DNA of 46,514 bases from Porphyra umbilicalis (GCA_002049455.2 KV919218.1:1-46514); one strand, 5' to 3'. Shown: positions 20,201-29,819, counted from the stretch's first letter. The notes: generated by a model from the sequence alone, not told the origin. Program-made: numbers and translations.

Positions 20201-21996
20201 GGCATACGTCCACGCGGACCATGGAAGCCGAACGTCCGCGCAGACCCTCCCACTGGACCTCCGCTGACAAGGCAAACTGCGTTGCATCTCCGTCCCGTCA
20301 GTCACCGAGTCCGCACGAAAAGGCGCCGCTTTATCCTGTCGATTTGAGTGCATCGAGTGTGCCTGTTGCGCTACTGCTGTCGATGTCAGTGGACCATCTG
20401 GTGACAGCTGCGGCGGTTGTTTCTGCGCTGCGCAGTGTGAGGACCACAGTTCAAGTCAGGGTGGTCTCTCGAGTCGCAGAGCCGCCTTTGTTCTGGCTAA
20501 CGAAGAGGGCAGGGAGCGACCGGATGGCGCCGTCGTTCGCCGCACCAGTGGGCTCATACTCCCCTTCACCACTGCCGCCGCCTCCAGGCGGTGCCACACA
20601 CGACGATGTTCCGTCGTCTTGGTGGGAGCGTCGCGCCGGAGCCACCCCTAGTCGCCACTTTCCTGGTCATAATCGAGGTGGGACTCGAGGCGGTCGGGCT
20701 GTTGTCGAGGAGCGCAGGTGGTTGGTCGCACCGATAACGAAACGACGCTGTCGAGAGCGAAAAACAAGTCAATGTCGGGACAATCATAGGGTCGTTGAGC
20801 CAAGAAACGACCAACCATCTCAAATGTCGCCTCCGTCAAGGGCATACAGCAAACATGGGCAATGACGATGATCGCCTGGATGAGTGGGAGCAAGCAGTGC
20901 CGCAAAACGTACAGTGCGTCGGATGGTGTCAACAGCACTGTCGAAAGCAACCGCCGCGAACCAGAGCGATGGGAGCAGCAAATCGAGGGACGACGTGTTG
21001 GGAGTGAGTGACAATGGACGGTCGATTGAGCAACGGCGGAACCGGCCAGGACGACGACGACGACGGATCGCCAGGGACCAACACTCACTTCATCGTGCTG
21101 GAATGAGGGGCTCGATTCTGACCAATCAGAATCGAGCCTGGCCGGTTCGGAGAACGGCCAGGTTCTTGCAATCCGTGCTGGAGGCTGATCTCCTGCCGTC
21201 GGTTTGCAGAAAAATTGCGAGAGACGCACTCGAAGCGACGTTTCGGTTGAGGTTCTGGACGATCGCTACGTCAAGCACATGGACATGGTGTGGGACGGGG
21301 CGCCTCTGCTCGATAGGAATGTTGTAAATCCGCAATCTCGGAATGAGACCAGCAAGTTTGACAATTGGAATGATTTGACTTGACGACCTCACACTCTGCT
21401 CTGCGCTCAGAGGCCTACATATGTCGTGGCATGTTCTGGGGCGCACCAGACTGCGCCGACGGGATACAAGCACGACGCTGTGGTGAATTCTGGCTCAGGG
21501 CGCGGTAAGTGTGTGTCGGGTGAAGCAAGACCACCATACGCTTCATTGCCATATACGTTCTTCCCTTTCTCGTTCCCTCAAGGAATGTCACAAGTGCCAG
21601 TCACCGTGTTGTCAGTCGTAGTGTGCACATGTGGCCGTACAGCATTGAGCTTGAGACTTTGTCTCCATAGCACCAGAAAGGTGGGAAAAAGCGGGGCGGC
21701 TGTTTTGTACCCGCTTCCGTCTTAAAAAACATCGACCGTCGTACTGAGATCGTTTGCAGGTTTCGAGGCTTTGATCAATCGTGTTGCGTTTCCATTCATT
21801 GACGCAGAGACCATCGCTCAAATTTACACGACGATCGTTGACGTATTTACAGTAAATGTCTTTTACAAGGAATGAAACGTTCGTGTCGAACGCTGGAAGA
21901 CTTTGAGTCGCGGGAAACATTCCAGCAATCTCCATCCTGCACAGGTGGTGGATGTCCATGCCTCTCGTGAGGGCCTTTCCTGTTTCCTGTGTCCTC
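17274..21996. other. Five kilobases without a recognisable gene, copy 1
   Basis: Mixed composition, with several GATCGATC motifs at 17286-17550, a G-run at 18411-18420 and a GT repeat near 19501. Open frames of 160 codons (18972-19454, +), 246 codons (20125-20865, +) and 193 codons (20648-21229, -) have the same length in copy 2. The copies are so similar that this is weak evidence of coding. A 185-codon frame from 18193 is broken in copy 2 by the G-run. None shows a domain I recognise. Regulatory or transposon-derived sequence is the likeliest content. Confidence 0.45.
21109..21162. repeat. Two adjacent hairpins (inverted repeats), copy 1
   Basis: GGCTCGATTCTG (21109-21120), a six-base loop ACCAAT, then the perfect 12-base complement CAGAATCGAGCC (21127-21138). 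Directly after it, CCTGGCCGGTTC (21137-21148) pairs with GAACGGCCAGG (21152-21162), with one bulged G. Both are identical in copy 2 at 36362-36415. Function unknown: a structured RNA, a protein-binding palindrome or the relic of a transposon end. Confidence 0.7.
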
Positions 21997-22198
21997 CATC
22001 CGCGACTCTCCCGCATCTGTCTGTATCGCTGTTGGGTGCGTCTACTCCGCCCGTGTATGCTATTTGTGTGCGCCCCTCGTCCGGCGTCTTTTCCGCTGTT
22101 GGTCGTCTCTCCCTCCCCGCCTGTGCTTTTGGTGGGCACGTCTCCCACCACCGTCGGTGCCGCCCGTGAGCGCCTCCCCTCTACCTGTCTGCGACGCT
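21997..22198 (+). repeat. Single unit of the 202-bp repeat, copy 1
   Basis: One unit of the sequence amplified seven times in copy 2 at 37251-38664. It starts with ATCCGCGACTCTCCCGCATC and contains the TGCTATTTGTGTGCGCCCC core. No protein is recognised. Confidence 0.8.
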
Positions 22199-22789
22199 GT
22201 TGGGGGCGTTTCCTCCGCCGGTCCGCTGTTGCGGTACGTGCCTCTGCTCCTGCACTTGTTTCCTCGCAGCTGCTCCGCCTTGGCTGGGGATGGTGGCGGG
22301 ACCGTCAGGTCCTCTGCGCATGAGAGAGGTCGCTGCTGGTGGCAGTTCGAAGGCGCTATGTCGTACCGTCGTCTGCGTGGGACTTCGAAAGGCGACGTGA
22401 CCGGAGGTACAGTCACCAAGCCAATAGTACAGGACAGATGCCGCTGAAAGGGAGCTCTCTCTACGTGCACTGTCGAGGCCGATGCTGCTGACACGGCATC
22501 GTGTCTGTATCGGCGGTTTTGGGGGGGGGGAGAGGGGAACCAGTAAAGAGGAAAGGACGTTGCTGTTCGGTCCCAGTTGCCATCGAGCAGTGTCCATAAC
22601 AAGGGGAACAGCATGGCTTGTGAACGAGAAAACAGAACAGGGCATGCAATGACTATGAAAAGCATACATACCGATGAGGAAACCCTCACGCAATGTCACA
22701 GTAAATGGTCAGCGCACAGCAGCAGAACAAAGAGCGGCGAGAGAACGACGGGCACATCCATCACGGACGAACACAAAGAACACGGACCA
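22199..22789. other. Spacer downstream of the zinc-finger gene, copy 1
   Basis: About 590 bases between the 202-bp repeat unit and the stop codon of the minus-strand zinc-finger gene. A G-run at 22519-22528 differs in length between the copies. Nothing coding is recognised; this should hold the 3' UTR of the zinc-finger gene. Confidence 0.4.
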
Positions 22790-23752
22790 TCACGAAGAAC
22801 GTGCGGGACTGCACATGTGCCGCGTAAACGCTGACGCCGTGCCGTACAGCCCCTCACATCGGGGACACTCGAACAGTACGTTGGCTCCCTGCGGCACGAC
22901 GACAATCGTGCCGCCGCTCGCGCCATTGGCGGGCCCGTCCCCGCCCATCGATTGCGCGCGCACAGCGATGCCCCACCCTGTCTCTCCTCCATCCTCAGGT
23001 GTGTCTTGCCACGACCTGCTGGCCGCTCCATCTTCGCGACGCCGCTTGCGGCCACTCGAGGAGGCAACAACAGCCGGCACTCTGGTGTCACGAGCGACAG
23101 GTGGGTCTCGGTCGTTGTGCTGGCGCCCAGAGGAAGCACCAGCGCAACGAGCCCGGCCAGCGCCAGAACCGGATTGAGATGCACGGCGACCATCGTCCGT
23201 CGCCGACGTGGCCACCCGAGAGTTGGGCGCCCGCTTGGCGTTGCCGTTGCCCGTCTCGCCGTTCGCTCCGTCCTCACGCGGCGCCGCCGAGTCGCTGTCG
23301 TCCTCCGACTCCTCCGCGTCTGCGGCTTCGGCCTCGGCCGCCGCCAAAAGACCGGCAAAGTGCTCGTCCTCGTCGCCCGTCCGACGAACCTCGTCCAGCG
23401 CGGCCCGCAGGTGCGGAACCAGAGGGGCGTTCTCGTGAATCCGTCCGGCGGTTCGCAAGCGCTCGACCGCCCGACGATGACGATGGCCCCCCACGTGCGA
23501 GAAGAGGCTCTTGGCAGTGTCGTTGTGCAGCGCGCACAGAGTACAGGCCCAGGGGTGCGCGAACGAGGCGCTCGCAAGGACCGCCGCAGCTGCCTCCAGA
23601 CGGCGATGCTCCTTGCCGCGGACGTGCTCAGCGAAGCTCGCCGGCCCCGTCAGAGTCATTGCACACAGACGACACTCAGTAAATCCGGCGATGCTCGGGA
23701 TGGAGGGCGGGGAGGGCCCAGGAGGGGGAGGGGGAGGGCGGAAAGCAGCCAT
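22790..23752 (-). CDS. U1-type C2H2 zinc-finger protein, copy 1
   Basis: A 320-residue protein, probably nuclear and nucleic-acid binding. After a Pro-rich start (MAAFRPPPPPPG) come two fingers with identical spacing, C-x2-C-x12-H-x5-H. The first reads from CRLC to HVRGKEH, the second from CTLC to HVGGHRH. That spacing and the GKxH ending are typical of U1/matrin-type fingers that bind double-stranded or structured RNA. An acidic Ala/Glu stretch and a basic Arg/Ser region follow, and a third Cys pair (ECPRC, then HMC) lies near the C-terminus. The Met at 23752 is preferred to upstream in-frame ones because the sequence before it is Ser/His-rich and non-protein-like. The gene is divergent to the F-box gene, 672 bases away. 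It is the only gene of the block open at the same length in both copies. Splicing factor, matrin-like or ZNF-met function cannot be separated. Confidence 0.72.
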   Translation of the reverse strand: MAAFRPPPPPPGPSPPSIPSIAGFTECRLCAMTLTGPASFAEHVRGKEHRRLEAAAAVLASASFAHPWACTLCALHNDTAKSLFSHVGGHRHRRAVERLRTAGRIHENAPLVPHLRAALDEVRRTGDEDEHFAGLLAAAEAEAADAEESEDDSDSAAPREDGANGETGNGNAKRAPNSRVATSATDDGRRASQSGSGAGRARCAGASSGRQHNDRDPPVARDTRVPAVVASSSGRKRRREDGAASRSWQDTPEDGGETGWGIAVRAQSMGGDGPANGASGGTIVVVPQGANVLFECPRCEGLYGTASAFTRHMCSPARSS

Positions 23753-24424
23753 GGTAAGTCGGTGCGCGCGATGGTGGGAAAAAGGGTAGGGCGAAGGCGG
23801 CGGCCAGGAGCCGTACTCGGTATGCGCAGATGACCACGAGCTCGACAAAGGTTGGTGGTGCGACGAGGATGCAGTGGCAGAGTGCAAGGGCCAGGTGGAG
23901 AGGCTCAGAGCTGACGTTCTGCCGGGCCCCGTGGCCACCAGGACAACACGGCGCCAACACTGGGATTGACCATTCAGCTTGCATCAGGACAGCGCAAATA
24001 CTGCTGGACTGACTTTTCACACAGTTTCAAGCGGATAAACTTAGACGGCTTTAGCCAATAAGAACAGGAAGAATCGTGGTTTTTCTTGAAAAGCTGGACT
24101 GCAATTAGGTATTTATTGCGCATCCAGGAGTATGCATCCCAACACGATCATGTGGCATTGAAGCAAGGCGATCGACCGGGTCCTCGGCGGAAGCAGGGCA
24201 GGCCTGGACCACTCGGCAATCATCAGCGAGGCGCCATCGCGGGGCGCCAATTCGTGTGCGTCCCACTGGTCGCTCTCACGTCGTGCGACTCCCTCGGGCA
24301 CGCTGCTTGATCCGGTCTGTTGTGGCCACATGGCACGCATAGTCGCGGTGAGCCCGGTGCACCTCTCTTTGACCCGGCCTCATCCCCTCTTTCACCCGGC
24401 CTCATCCCCCCTTTTCGCGGCATC
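23753..24424. other. Shared divergent promoter region, copy 1
   Basis: A 672-base spacer between the zinc-finger start (-) and the F-box start (+). It contains an AT-richer core at about 24030-24130 (for example TAGGTATTTATTG near 24107) and, just before the F-box Met, two near-identical CCCGGCCTCATCCCC boxes at 24372-24412. Copy 2 has the second box shortened. No coding sequence. Confidence 0.45.
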
Positions 24425-25678
24425 ATGTGCCCCCCGACAGCTTGTTTCGAGAGCCTCCCAGCTGAGGTTCGACAATTGGTGCTGGACGAGTTGCCCGTCC
24501 GCGACCGCCTCGCGATGGCTGACGTGTCGACGGGCTGGCGCGAGGCGTGCACGACCGACACCCTGCACACATCCATTGGCTGGGCGGTTCTCGGAGACGA
24601 CGCGACGTCAGCCGAGCGCCGCCTGCCTCACTGCCGTGCCTCTGGGCATTCGATGTCGGGGGGTCTTGGTGGCGCGGTGGGAGCAAGAGAGCGGCTGCCA
24701 TGCGCGTTGCCACTGGCCGCACGGGTTGAGGTGGAGACGTAAGGACGGTTTATCCTCCTCGTGTTGCGCGTCGTCGCCACTGTGAGCCGCCTGCTGGACG
24801 GACTTGGCGGTGGTACGACGCCCATGTTCGACCTCCAACGGTGGGCGGAGCATGTTGCGGCTGCTTCTTCTTCGATTCCATTTCCGTCACCTGCCAGTGT
24901 GCGTGATCGGTCGCCGCGCGACGTGTCCACTGAGGTAGTCACTTGGGTTTGGGGCATTCAGCTACACGCCGTTGTCGTGGCGGACAGCAGTGCGGAGGTG
25001 CGTTTTGATGCAGGGACGGTACTGCGCATGGCGTTTTTTGGCGCGCTCGAGGAGGTCGCGGATGCGGTTCAAGATGCTGTCGGTCGATCGCCGAACACTG
25101 TGACACCCACCATGCTCCCAGACGAGACGGCCCGTGTGGCTCGCTGGGCGGCCATGCCTTTGGTCCTCGTGAAGCTACGATTACGGGTGCGGCGCTTGCT
25201 ATTCTTGCAGGAGCAGGTGCGCGCGCATGCGGCGGGCAGTTTACATCTTCACGGGGTGTCTGTATCTATTGTGCGTCATCACGTGCATCATTGGGTGCGC
25301 GCCGCCCTCGCGCTTCGGTCCGGTTTGGTGGCCCGGTTTGTCGGTGGAATGTGTGGCGTGGACGAGAGTCGGGTGGCCGACTTTTTGGCCTTCACTGTCG
25401 CGGTATACGACCGGGTGGCGGCTGCATGGCCGACGTTAGCGCAGCCTAGGCGCTGTATGCACTGGGAGCCCGTCGACGGCCACATCATGAGGTTTGCGGT
25501 GAACGCGTTTTCTTCCGATGCACCGGGCCGTGGCGTCGTGGATGATGTGGCTGCGCACGCAGCGTGTTTGGGTGTCCGGCACCTTTGCGTCGCGTGGGGA
25601 TGGCGGCGTCACAGCGCAGTGTCGACTCCACCTTGCCGACCACCCTTTGACTCTGGTGTGATAGTACCTCACCCGTGA
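24425..25678 (+). pseudogene. F-box protein, copy 1 (nonsense codon; frameshift near the 3' end)
   Basis: The N-terminal ~45 residues are an F-box (FESLPAEVRQLVLDELPVRD, then RLAMADVSTGWREAC), the module that links substrates to the SCF ubiquitin ligase through Skp1. The same frame then meets TAA at 24740-24742 (copy 2 has CAA) and continues open to 25678, a further ~312 codons with helical Leu/Ala/Val-rich sequence (WAEHVAAASSS, VLRMAFFGALEEVADAVQDA). Near the end an extra G (about 25598) shifts the frame. Copy 2 reads there as a more natural tail, HFGVAWDGNVTAQCR. A whole protein of about 410 residues is inferred. No leucine-rich, kelch or WD repeats are visible, so the substrate is unknown. 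It is divergent to the zinc-finger gene and convergent to the E(z) gene. Confidence 0.65.
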
Positions 25679-25994
25679 CGCCGATGTAAAACTCGCCTGA
25701 CCTTGCTTTGCTTTGCAACCTTTCGTTACCCCCTACTGTCATCGCCGGACGGCCATGGCTGACACCGGACGCGTCCCAGGTTCTCTTGGTCCACCGTCTG
25801 CATGCATGCTCGACGGGAGAAGAACAAGAAAAAAAAGCAGCACAATGTGTATATCGGAGCGCCGACTGATGACACGCACCAAGGATGCCACCAGACGTCG
25901 TGCATTTCGGCAAACGCCCCTGAGTCATACTCCGACAAGCTGTCGGTGAGCCCCCCGACACTCGCCCCGGGCACCACAACGATGGTTTAACGAA
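25679..25994. other. Convergent spacer between F-box and E(z) genes, copy 1
   Basis: About 300 bases between two converging 3' ends, with a poly-A stretch (AAGAAAAAAAAG type, near 25826) and nothing recognisable as coding. Confidence 0.45.
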
Positions 25995-28784
25995 TCACTC
26001 TTGCCAGCCGGTGACTTCGTATCCATAGTAAAAAAAGAGCTCTTCCCCGGGTACAAGCTCTCTCGCAGCGAATAGGCCGACCCGGATGTAGCCACAAACA
26101 CTCAGCAGTTTCGGCACGAGGTTCGCTCGCGCCTGACTGTGGTTCACGTACCGCATGCGACTGCCGACTCGAGTGGCGTCGAGTACGACGTCCCGCGTTA
26201 GCGTGTACAAGTAGCTGACACCCATCGCGTCGTACACCCGCCCTCTCGCATGTGCTTCATCGTGGGGCACGAGCTCGCCGACGTACTCCCCCACAAAGTC
26301 GCCGGTGTCCGCCCGTTCCGCCGCAAAGACTCCAAAGTCGTGCGTGTCAGACCGGCCCAGTACAAGCCGAGCGCGCAAGCCGACTTGAACCTGAACGTTT
26401 CGACGGCGCCTGGTACCGGACTCGCCATTGGCAGCGGCCGATGGAGACAAGTGCGCCCCGCACATCCCACAAGCGTCCGGGTCGCACTCCCGGTCGACTG
26501 CAAAGCACGGGCAATCATCCGAATCGCAGCGCGAGGGGGCCACGCACGAGCACCAGACACGCCGCGAGCAGAGGCGCGACCCACGCGCCGGTGACGGCCC
26601 CGGTTGCGATGCACAGAAGGCCGAAAGAGGTCCAGCCCAGGAGCCGTCAGCCGTTGACCGCCCCGCATCGTTGACGACTTGTGCTCCACTGACCGCAGAC
26701 GCCGCAGTATCCGACGATGGCGGAGAGACGGCGGCCGCTTCAGGGGCTGCCGAAGACGCTTGCGCATCTTTCGTCTTGTCCGCGCTTCCCACCCACCGCA
26801 CCCGAGCGCACCCACAGTACTTCTCACAGGGAATGTTCACCCGGGCGCACCTGCACACCTCGGTACTGCAACGGCCGACATGATAGCACGGTCGATAGTC
26901 CACAGCACGCCCATCGTCGTCGGTGACTCCGCTCGGAGAAAGGGAGAGGGTGGCGCCCTGCTGTCGCGGGCGTTGGGAAGAAGCAGCTTGGGACAACAAC
27001 GTCGGAGCGCTCGTCGTACGACATAGAGAGTCAGTCTCGGGCGCGTCCTCAAGTGGAGGCGTCACGAACCGGCGACGCTCCTCTGGCAGCCCAGGCCCGG
27101 CTCGAGGGGCCAACACCGGCGGCCGTGGCATCGACAGCGGCGTTGTGGCACGCACGGGCGCGATGCACTGCCGGGGCGCCCATTACCGGAAGACTTGAGC
27201 AGAGCGAAAGCCTGGTCCCGGAAGAGTCGGCAACTGGATGTGTCCCTGAAGGTTGTCGGGGCACCGAGAGGGGCGCTCCGCTGCCGATAACAACAGCTAG
27301 GCTCACACCACCAGTGAGTTCTTCAAAGCTCTCGCGACGGGTTCTGGTCGATGCCTGCTCCTCGCGCGCCGTCTCGTTGTCTCGGGCACGTCTCTCAATG
27401 AGAGCAATCGTGCGCCTGACGTTGGCTGCATTGGAGTCGAGCAGGGTTGCCAATGCGTCCACCACCGCCGCCCCGTCGCCAACCGTCTTCACGACAGACC
27501 AGATACCACGTCGAGTTGCGGCACGTCGCGTCCTGTACGATAGATGCAAGTAGTCGGCGGGATGGCCACCTGTGCAATCCTCCGACGCGTCGCTACCGTC
27601 GCTGTCGTCGCGCCCCACCCATCGGTCCTGCAGCGCCGCACTGGCGGCGTCAGCAAAGCTCCCAACGCGGTCCCCCATGTGGGGTACAAACATGTGCCTT
27701 CGGGCATCCTCCACTCGCCGCCACGACTGACGCACCGGTACGTAAAACGTATACGTCGGAAGCCGCTCCACCGCCGGCAGGCGCGTGACACGTACGGCAC
27801 CGACGGGTAGATGCAATGGACCAGCGCGCTCAAGCCGACCGCTGTCCTCGTGCCAGTCGGTTCCACGGGCGCATGACCGTGCCGCTGACGCCGATTGCGG
27901 CCCCCCGCTGCAGTGCACGCCCGACTGGAACGCCGGACTCGCATCCGGCTCCGTTCGCCGCTTTTTCGGTGGACTGGAAAACGTCGCCCATGTACCGTCG
28001 CCACCTTCATTGTGGGGCTCTGCGGTTGATGATGACGGCACCTCCAGATGCCCACGGTCCCCACTCGACCCCCCAATCCCCCCCCTCCCATTCCGCCACC
28101 GGTCGCCGAAAATGCGGCCGAGGGCATCGTCATCCCGACCGAGGGTCGTTGAGACGTCCACAGCTGCCTGTGCCCAACAATCAGCCGATGGGGGAGTGCA
28201 ATCCATGTGCTCGATAGCAACGACGTCGAGCGTGGCTAGCACAGGAGCCGTGTCACTGCCAGAGGCCGAGCGCCGGGCCAACGCCAGTTGACGCGCAACT
28301 GCTGCTCGGTTCACACGGATGGCCGTCTGCACCGCTGCTCGGCGGCACCGGAAAGCGTGCTGCCTCGTCAATTCGAGCACAGAGAAGGCGGTCCGACCGA
28401 TGCCAGACTGAAGGGGTGCCCCCGCGCCCGACACGGCACCACAGGCCGCGCCCGACAAGGCGCCAACGCCCACGCCCGACGGGGCAGCACCACCCGCACC
28501 CGACACGGCATCACCGCCCGCGTCCGACACGGCACCACAGGCCGCGCCCGACAAGGCACCAACGCCCTCGCCCGACGGGGCAGCACCACCCGCACCCGAC
28601 ACGGCATCACCGCCCGCGCCCGACACGGCACCACGGGCCGCGCCCGACAAGGCACCAACGCCCGCACCCGACGGGGCAGCACCACCCGCACCCGACACGG
28701 CATCACCGCCCGCGCCCGACACGGCACCACGGGCCGCGCCCGACAAGGCACCAACGCCCGCACCCGACGGGGCAGCACCACCCG
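25995..28784 (-). pseudogene. E(z): Enhancer-of-zeste H3K27 methyltransferase, copy 1 (internally deleted, 5' end cut by LTR)
   Basis: Catalytic subunit type of Polycomb complex PRC2, methylating histone H3 lysine 27. The minus-strand 3' part (27155-25995) reads as a pre-SET CXC domain (RPCYHVGRCSTEVCRCARV, NIPCEKYCGC, CPCFAVDRECDPDACGMC) with an insertion of about 75 residues, then a SET domain (GVFAAERADTGDFVGEYVGE, RMRYVNHSQARAN, GEELFFYYGYE) ending EVTGWQE. The 5' part (28784-27049) lies in another frame and carries the N-terminal region, beginning with 32-residue Gly/Ala/Ser repeats. Compared with copy 2, 766 bp are missing at about 27090, removing the LLCRVCLRYACRLHG (Cys-rich) and SANT-like segments. 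Tyr replaces the canonical Asp in FFDYGY. The LTR element at 28785 separates the gene from its start. Almost certainly non-functional as assembled. Confidence 0.8.
28420..28784 (-). repeat. 96-bp coding repeats in the E(z) N-terminus, copy 1
   Basis: About four units of 96 bp (GGGGCAGCAC at 28481, 28577, 28673 and 28769). Read on the minus strand each codes 32 residues of the type GAVSGAGGDAVSGAGGAAPS. The last unit is interrupted by the LTR. Within a unit there is a finer ~15-24 bp sub-repeat built on CCCGACACGGCA. Confidence 0.85.
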
Positions 28785-29426
28785 TGTAGTACTACGGGGC
28801 CCCCCTAGGCGCCAGGGGGCCACCGCGGGGACGACGGCGACGGCGGGGGACGTCGGTCCCCGACGCGTGGGGGCGACGCCAGCGGCGGTGGTGGCCGACG
28901 GGTTGGCGACGCGGGATGGCGGAGCGAGGGGGCGGCCCCGCTGCCCGGCTCGGGCCACTTGAGGGAGCGCACCCGATCCGCCGCGCCCGGCACGCGGGCC
29001 CCGCGGGAGGCCGGGTTGGCGCGCCCGAGCGGGCGCTGGCGCGCCCAAGAGGGCGCGGCAGGCGACGGCCGACCGGGCGACGTGCAGCGCGTTGCGCGCG
29101 GGACGGTTTCTCCCCCTCGTCTGTAATGATCGCCTCCGGGGACTTGACATGCATGGAGGGAATTATCTGCATTGGTTGGTGACGGCCCGGGTCAATTCCC
29201 ACTTGGGGAAATTGGGCCCGGGCGAAGGTTTCCGCCCTTTTAGGACGAAGGGCGACGACGGTGGGAGGCACCGTCGTCGCCGGCAAGTAAACCGTGTCTC
29301 GATGTCTTGGCGTTTCGATCGGCCCGACTTCCCGGACCTTGAGTCCCATAGCGGGTGTCGCGCGAGCGGCTGAGACGGCCGTTACTTCCCTCCTTCTGAG
29401 GTAACCCCCTAGATTGTGGTACTACA
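28785..29426 (+). mobile_element. Long terminal repeat of a retrotransposon (5' LTR)
   Basis: A 642-bp segment starting TGTAGTACTAC and ending GTGGTACTACA; the two ends are inverted repeats with the TG...CA termini expected of LTRs. It sits inside the 96-bp repeats of E(z) and is absent from copy 2. Two bases after it a TGG-initiated primer-binding site follows. The 3' LTR and the target duplication lie beyond the sequence gap and cannot be checked. Confidence 0.85.
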
Positions 29427-29428
29427 TT

Positions 29429-29446
29429 TGGCGCTCCGGGTGAGAC
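29429..29446 (+). other. Putative tRNA primer-binding site of the LTR element
   Basis: TGGCGCTCCGGGTGAGAC begins two bases after the LTR. A TGG start complementary to the CCA end of a tRNA is the standard minus-strand priming site of LTR retrotransposons. Which tRNA serves as primer cannot be told without the tRNA set of this genome. Confidence 0.7.
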
Positions 29447-29575
29447 CCGCGGTACGCACACTGTGCGCGTCGCGGATCGACACCTCTTTTGGTACCAAGA
29501 ATCGGGGGACCCTCGTTGGTTGTATTGCGGTGCGGTGACAGGAGGACATCCGATCGATACGCGGGCCCCGCTTCC

Positions 29576-29819
29576 ATGGCTCGCGGATCTTCCTCACCTT
29601 CCCCGCTTGACGGGGGCGCTCCTCCGTTTGAGATGCCTGGCACCAGCCGGGTGACGGACGCGCCACCGGCGGGAGACCCCGGGGCAACACCGGCCTTGGG
29701 CGCCGTGGCCCCCGTGGGGGGTGGAAGGGCGGTCCCGGTTGGCGGCGGCGGTACGTTGGCGGGTGAGTCGAACTCACCGCCCGAGGACCCCGGCCGCACG
29801 CCGACCACCGGGGCTCGTC
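29576..29819 (+). CDS. Putative gag N-terminus of the LTR retrotransposon (truncated at the gap)
   Basis: An open frame begins at the ATG at 29576, about 150 bases behind the LTR, and is still open at the N. The 81 residues visible are Pro/Gly/Ser/Ala-rich (MARGSSSPSPLDGGAPPFEM), and no capsid or zinc-knuckle motif is reached. The call as gag rests only on position. Ty3/gypsy versus Ty1/copia cannot be decided because pol is not in the window. Confidence 0.5.

Larger units (their letters stand above)
14557..28784 (+). repeat. Large duplicated block, copy 1
   Basis: The sequence from TTTTGCATCCCAGGGCTGCC onward recurs almost base for base from 29821. Shared landmarks in the same order include the 54-bp minisatellite, transposase, hairpin pair, 202-bp minisatellite, zinc-finger, F-box and E(z) genes. 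Some stretches of hundreds of bases are identical, for example the 147-codon open frames at 20884 and 36137. Elsewhere there are scattered substitutions and one-base indels. Copy 1 lacks six units of the 202-bp repeat and 766 bp of the E(z) gene, and ends at an LTR insertion. Confidence 0.95.

Noticed and set aside
20125..21229. Open frames of 246 (+) and 193 (-) codons of equal length in both copies
   Set aside because: They overlap on opposite strands, match no domain, and equal length is expected from the near identity of the copies. Not called as genes.
28288..28962. Plus-strand frame of 224 codons with Arg/Thr/His repeats
   Set aside because: This is the antisense of the E(z) N-terminal repeats and runs across the LTR boundary, so it cannot be a real gene.
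29180..29350. A stretch with conserved-looking motifs that first suggested an rRNA spacer or structured RNA
   Set aside because: It lies wholly inside the 642-bp LTR with matching TG...CA inverted ends and a primer-binding site directly after it, which explains it better.
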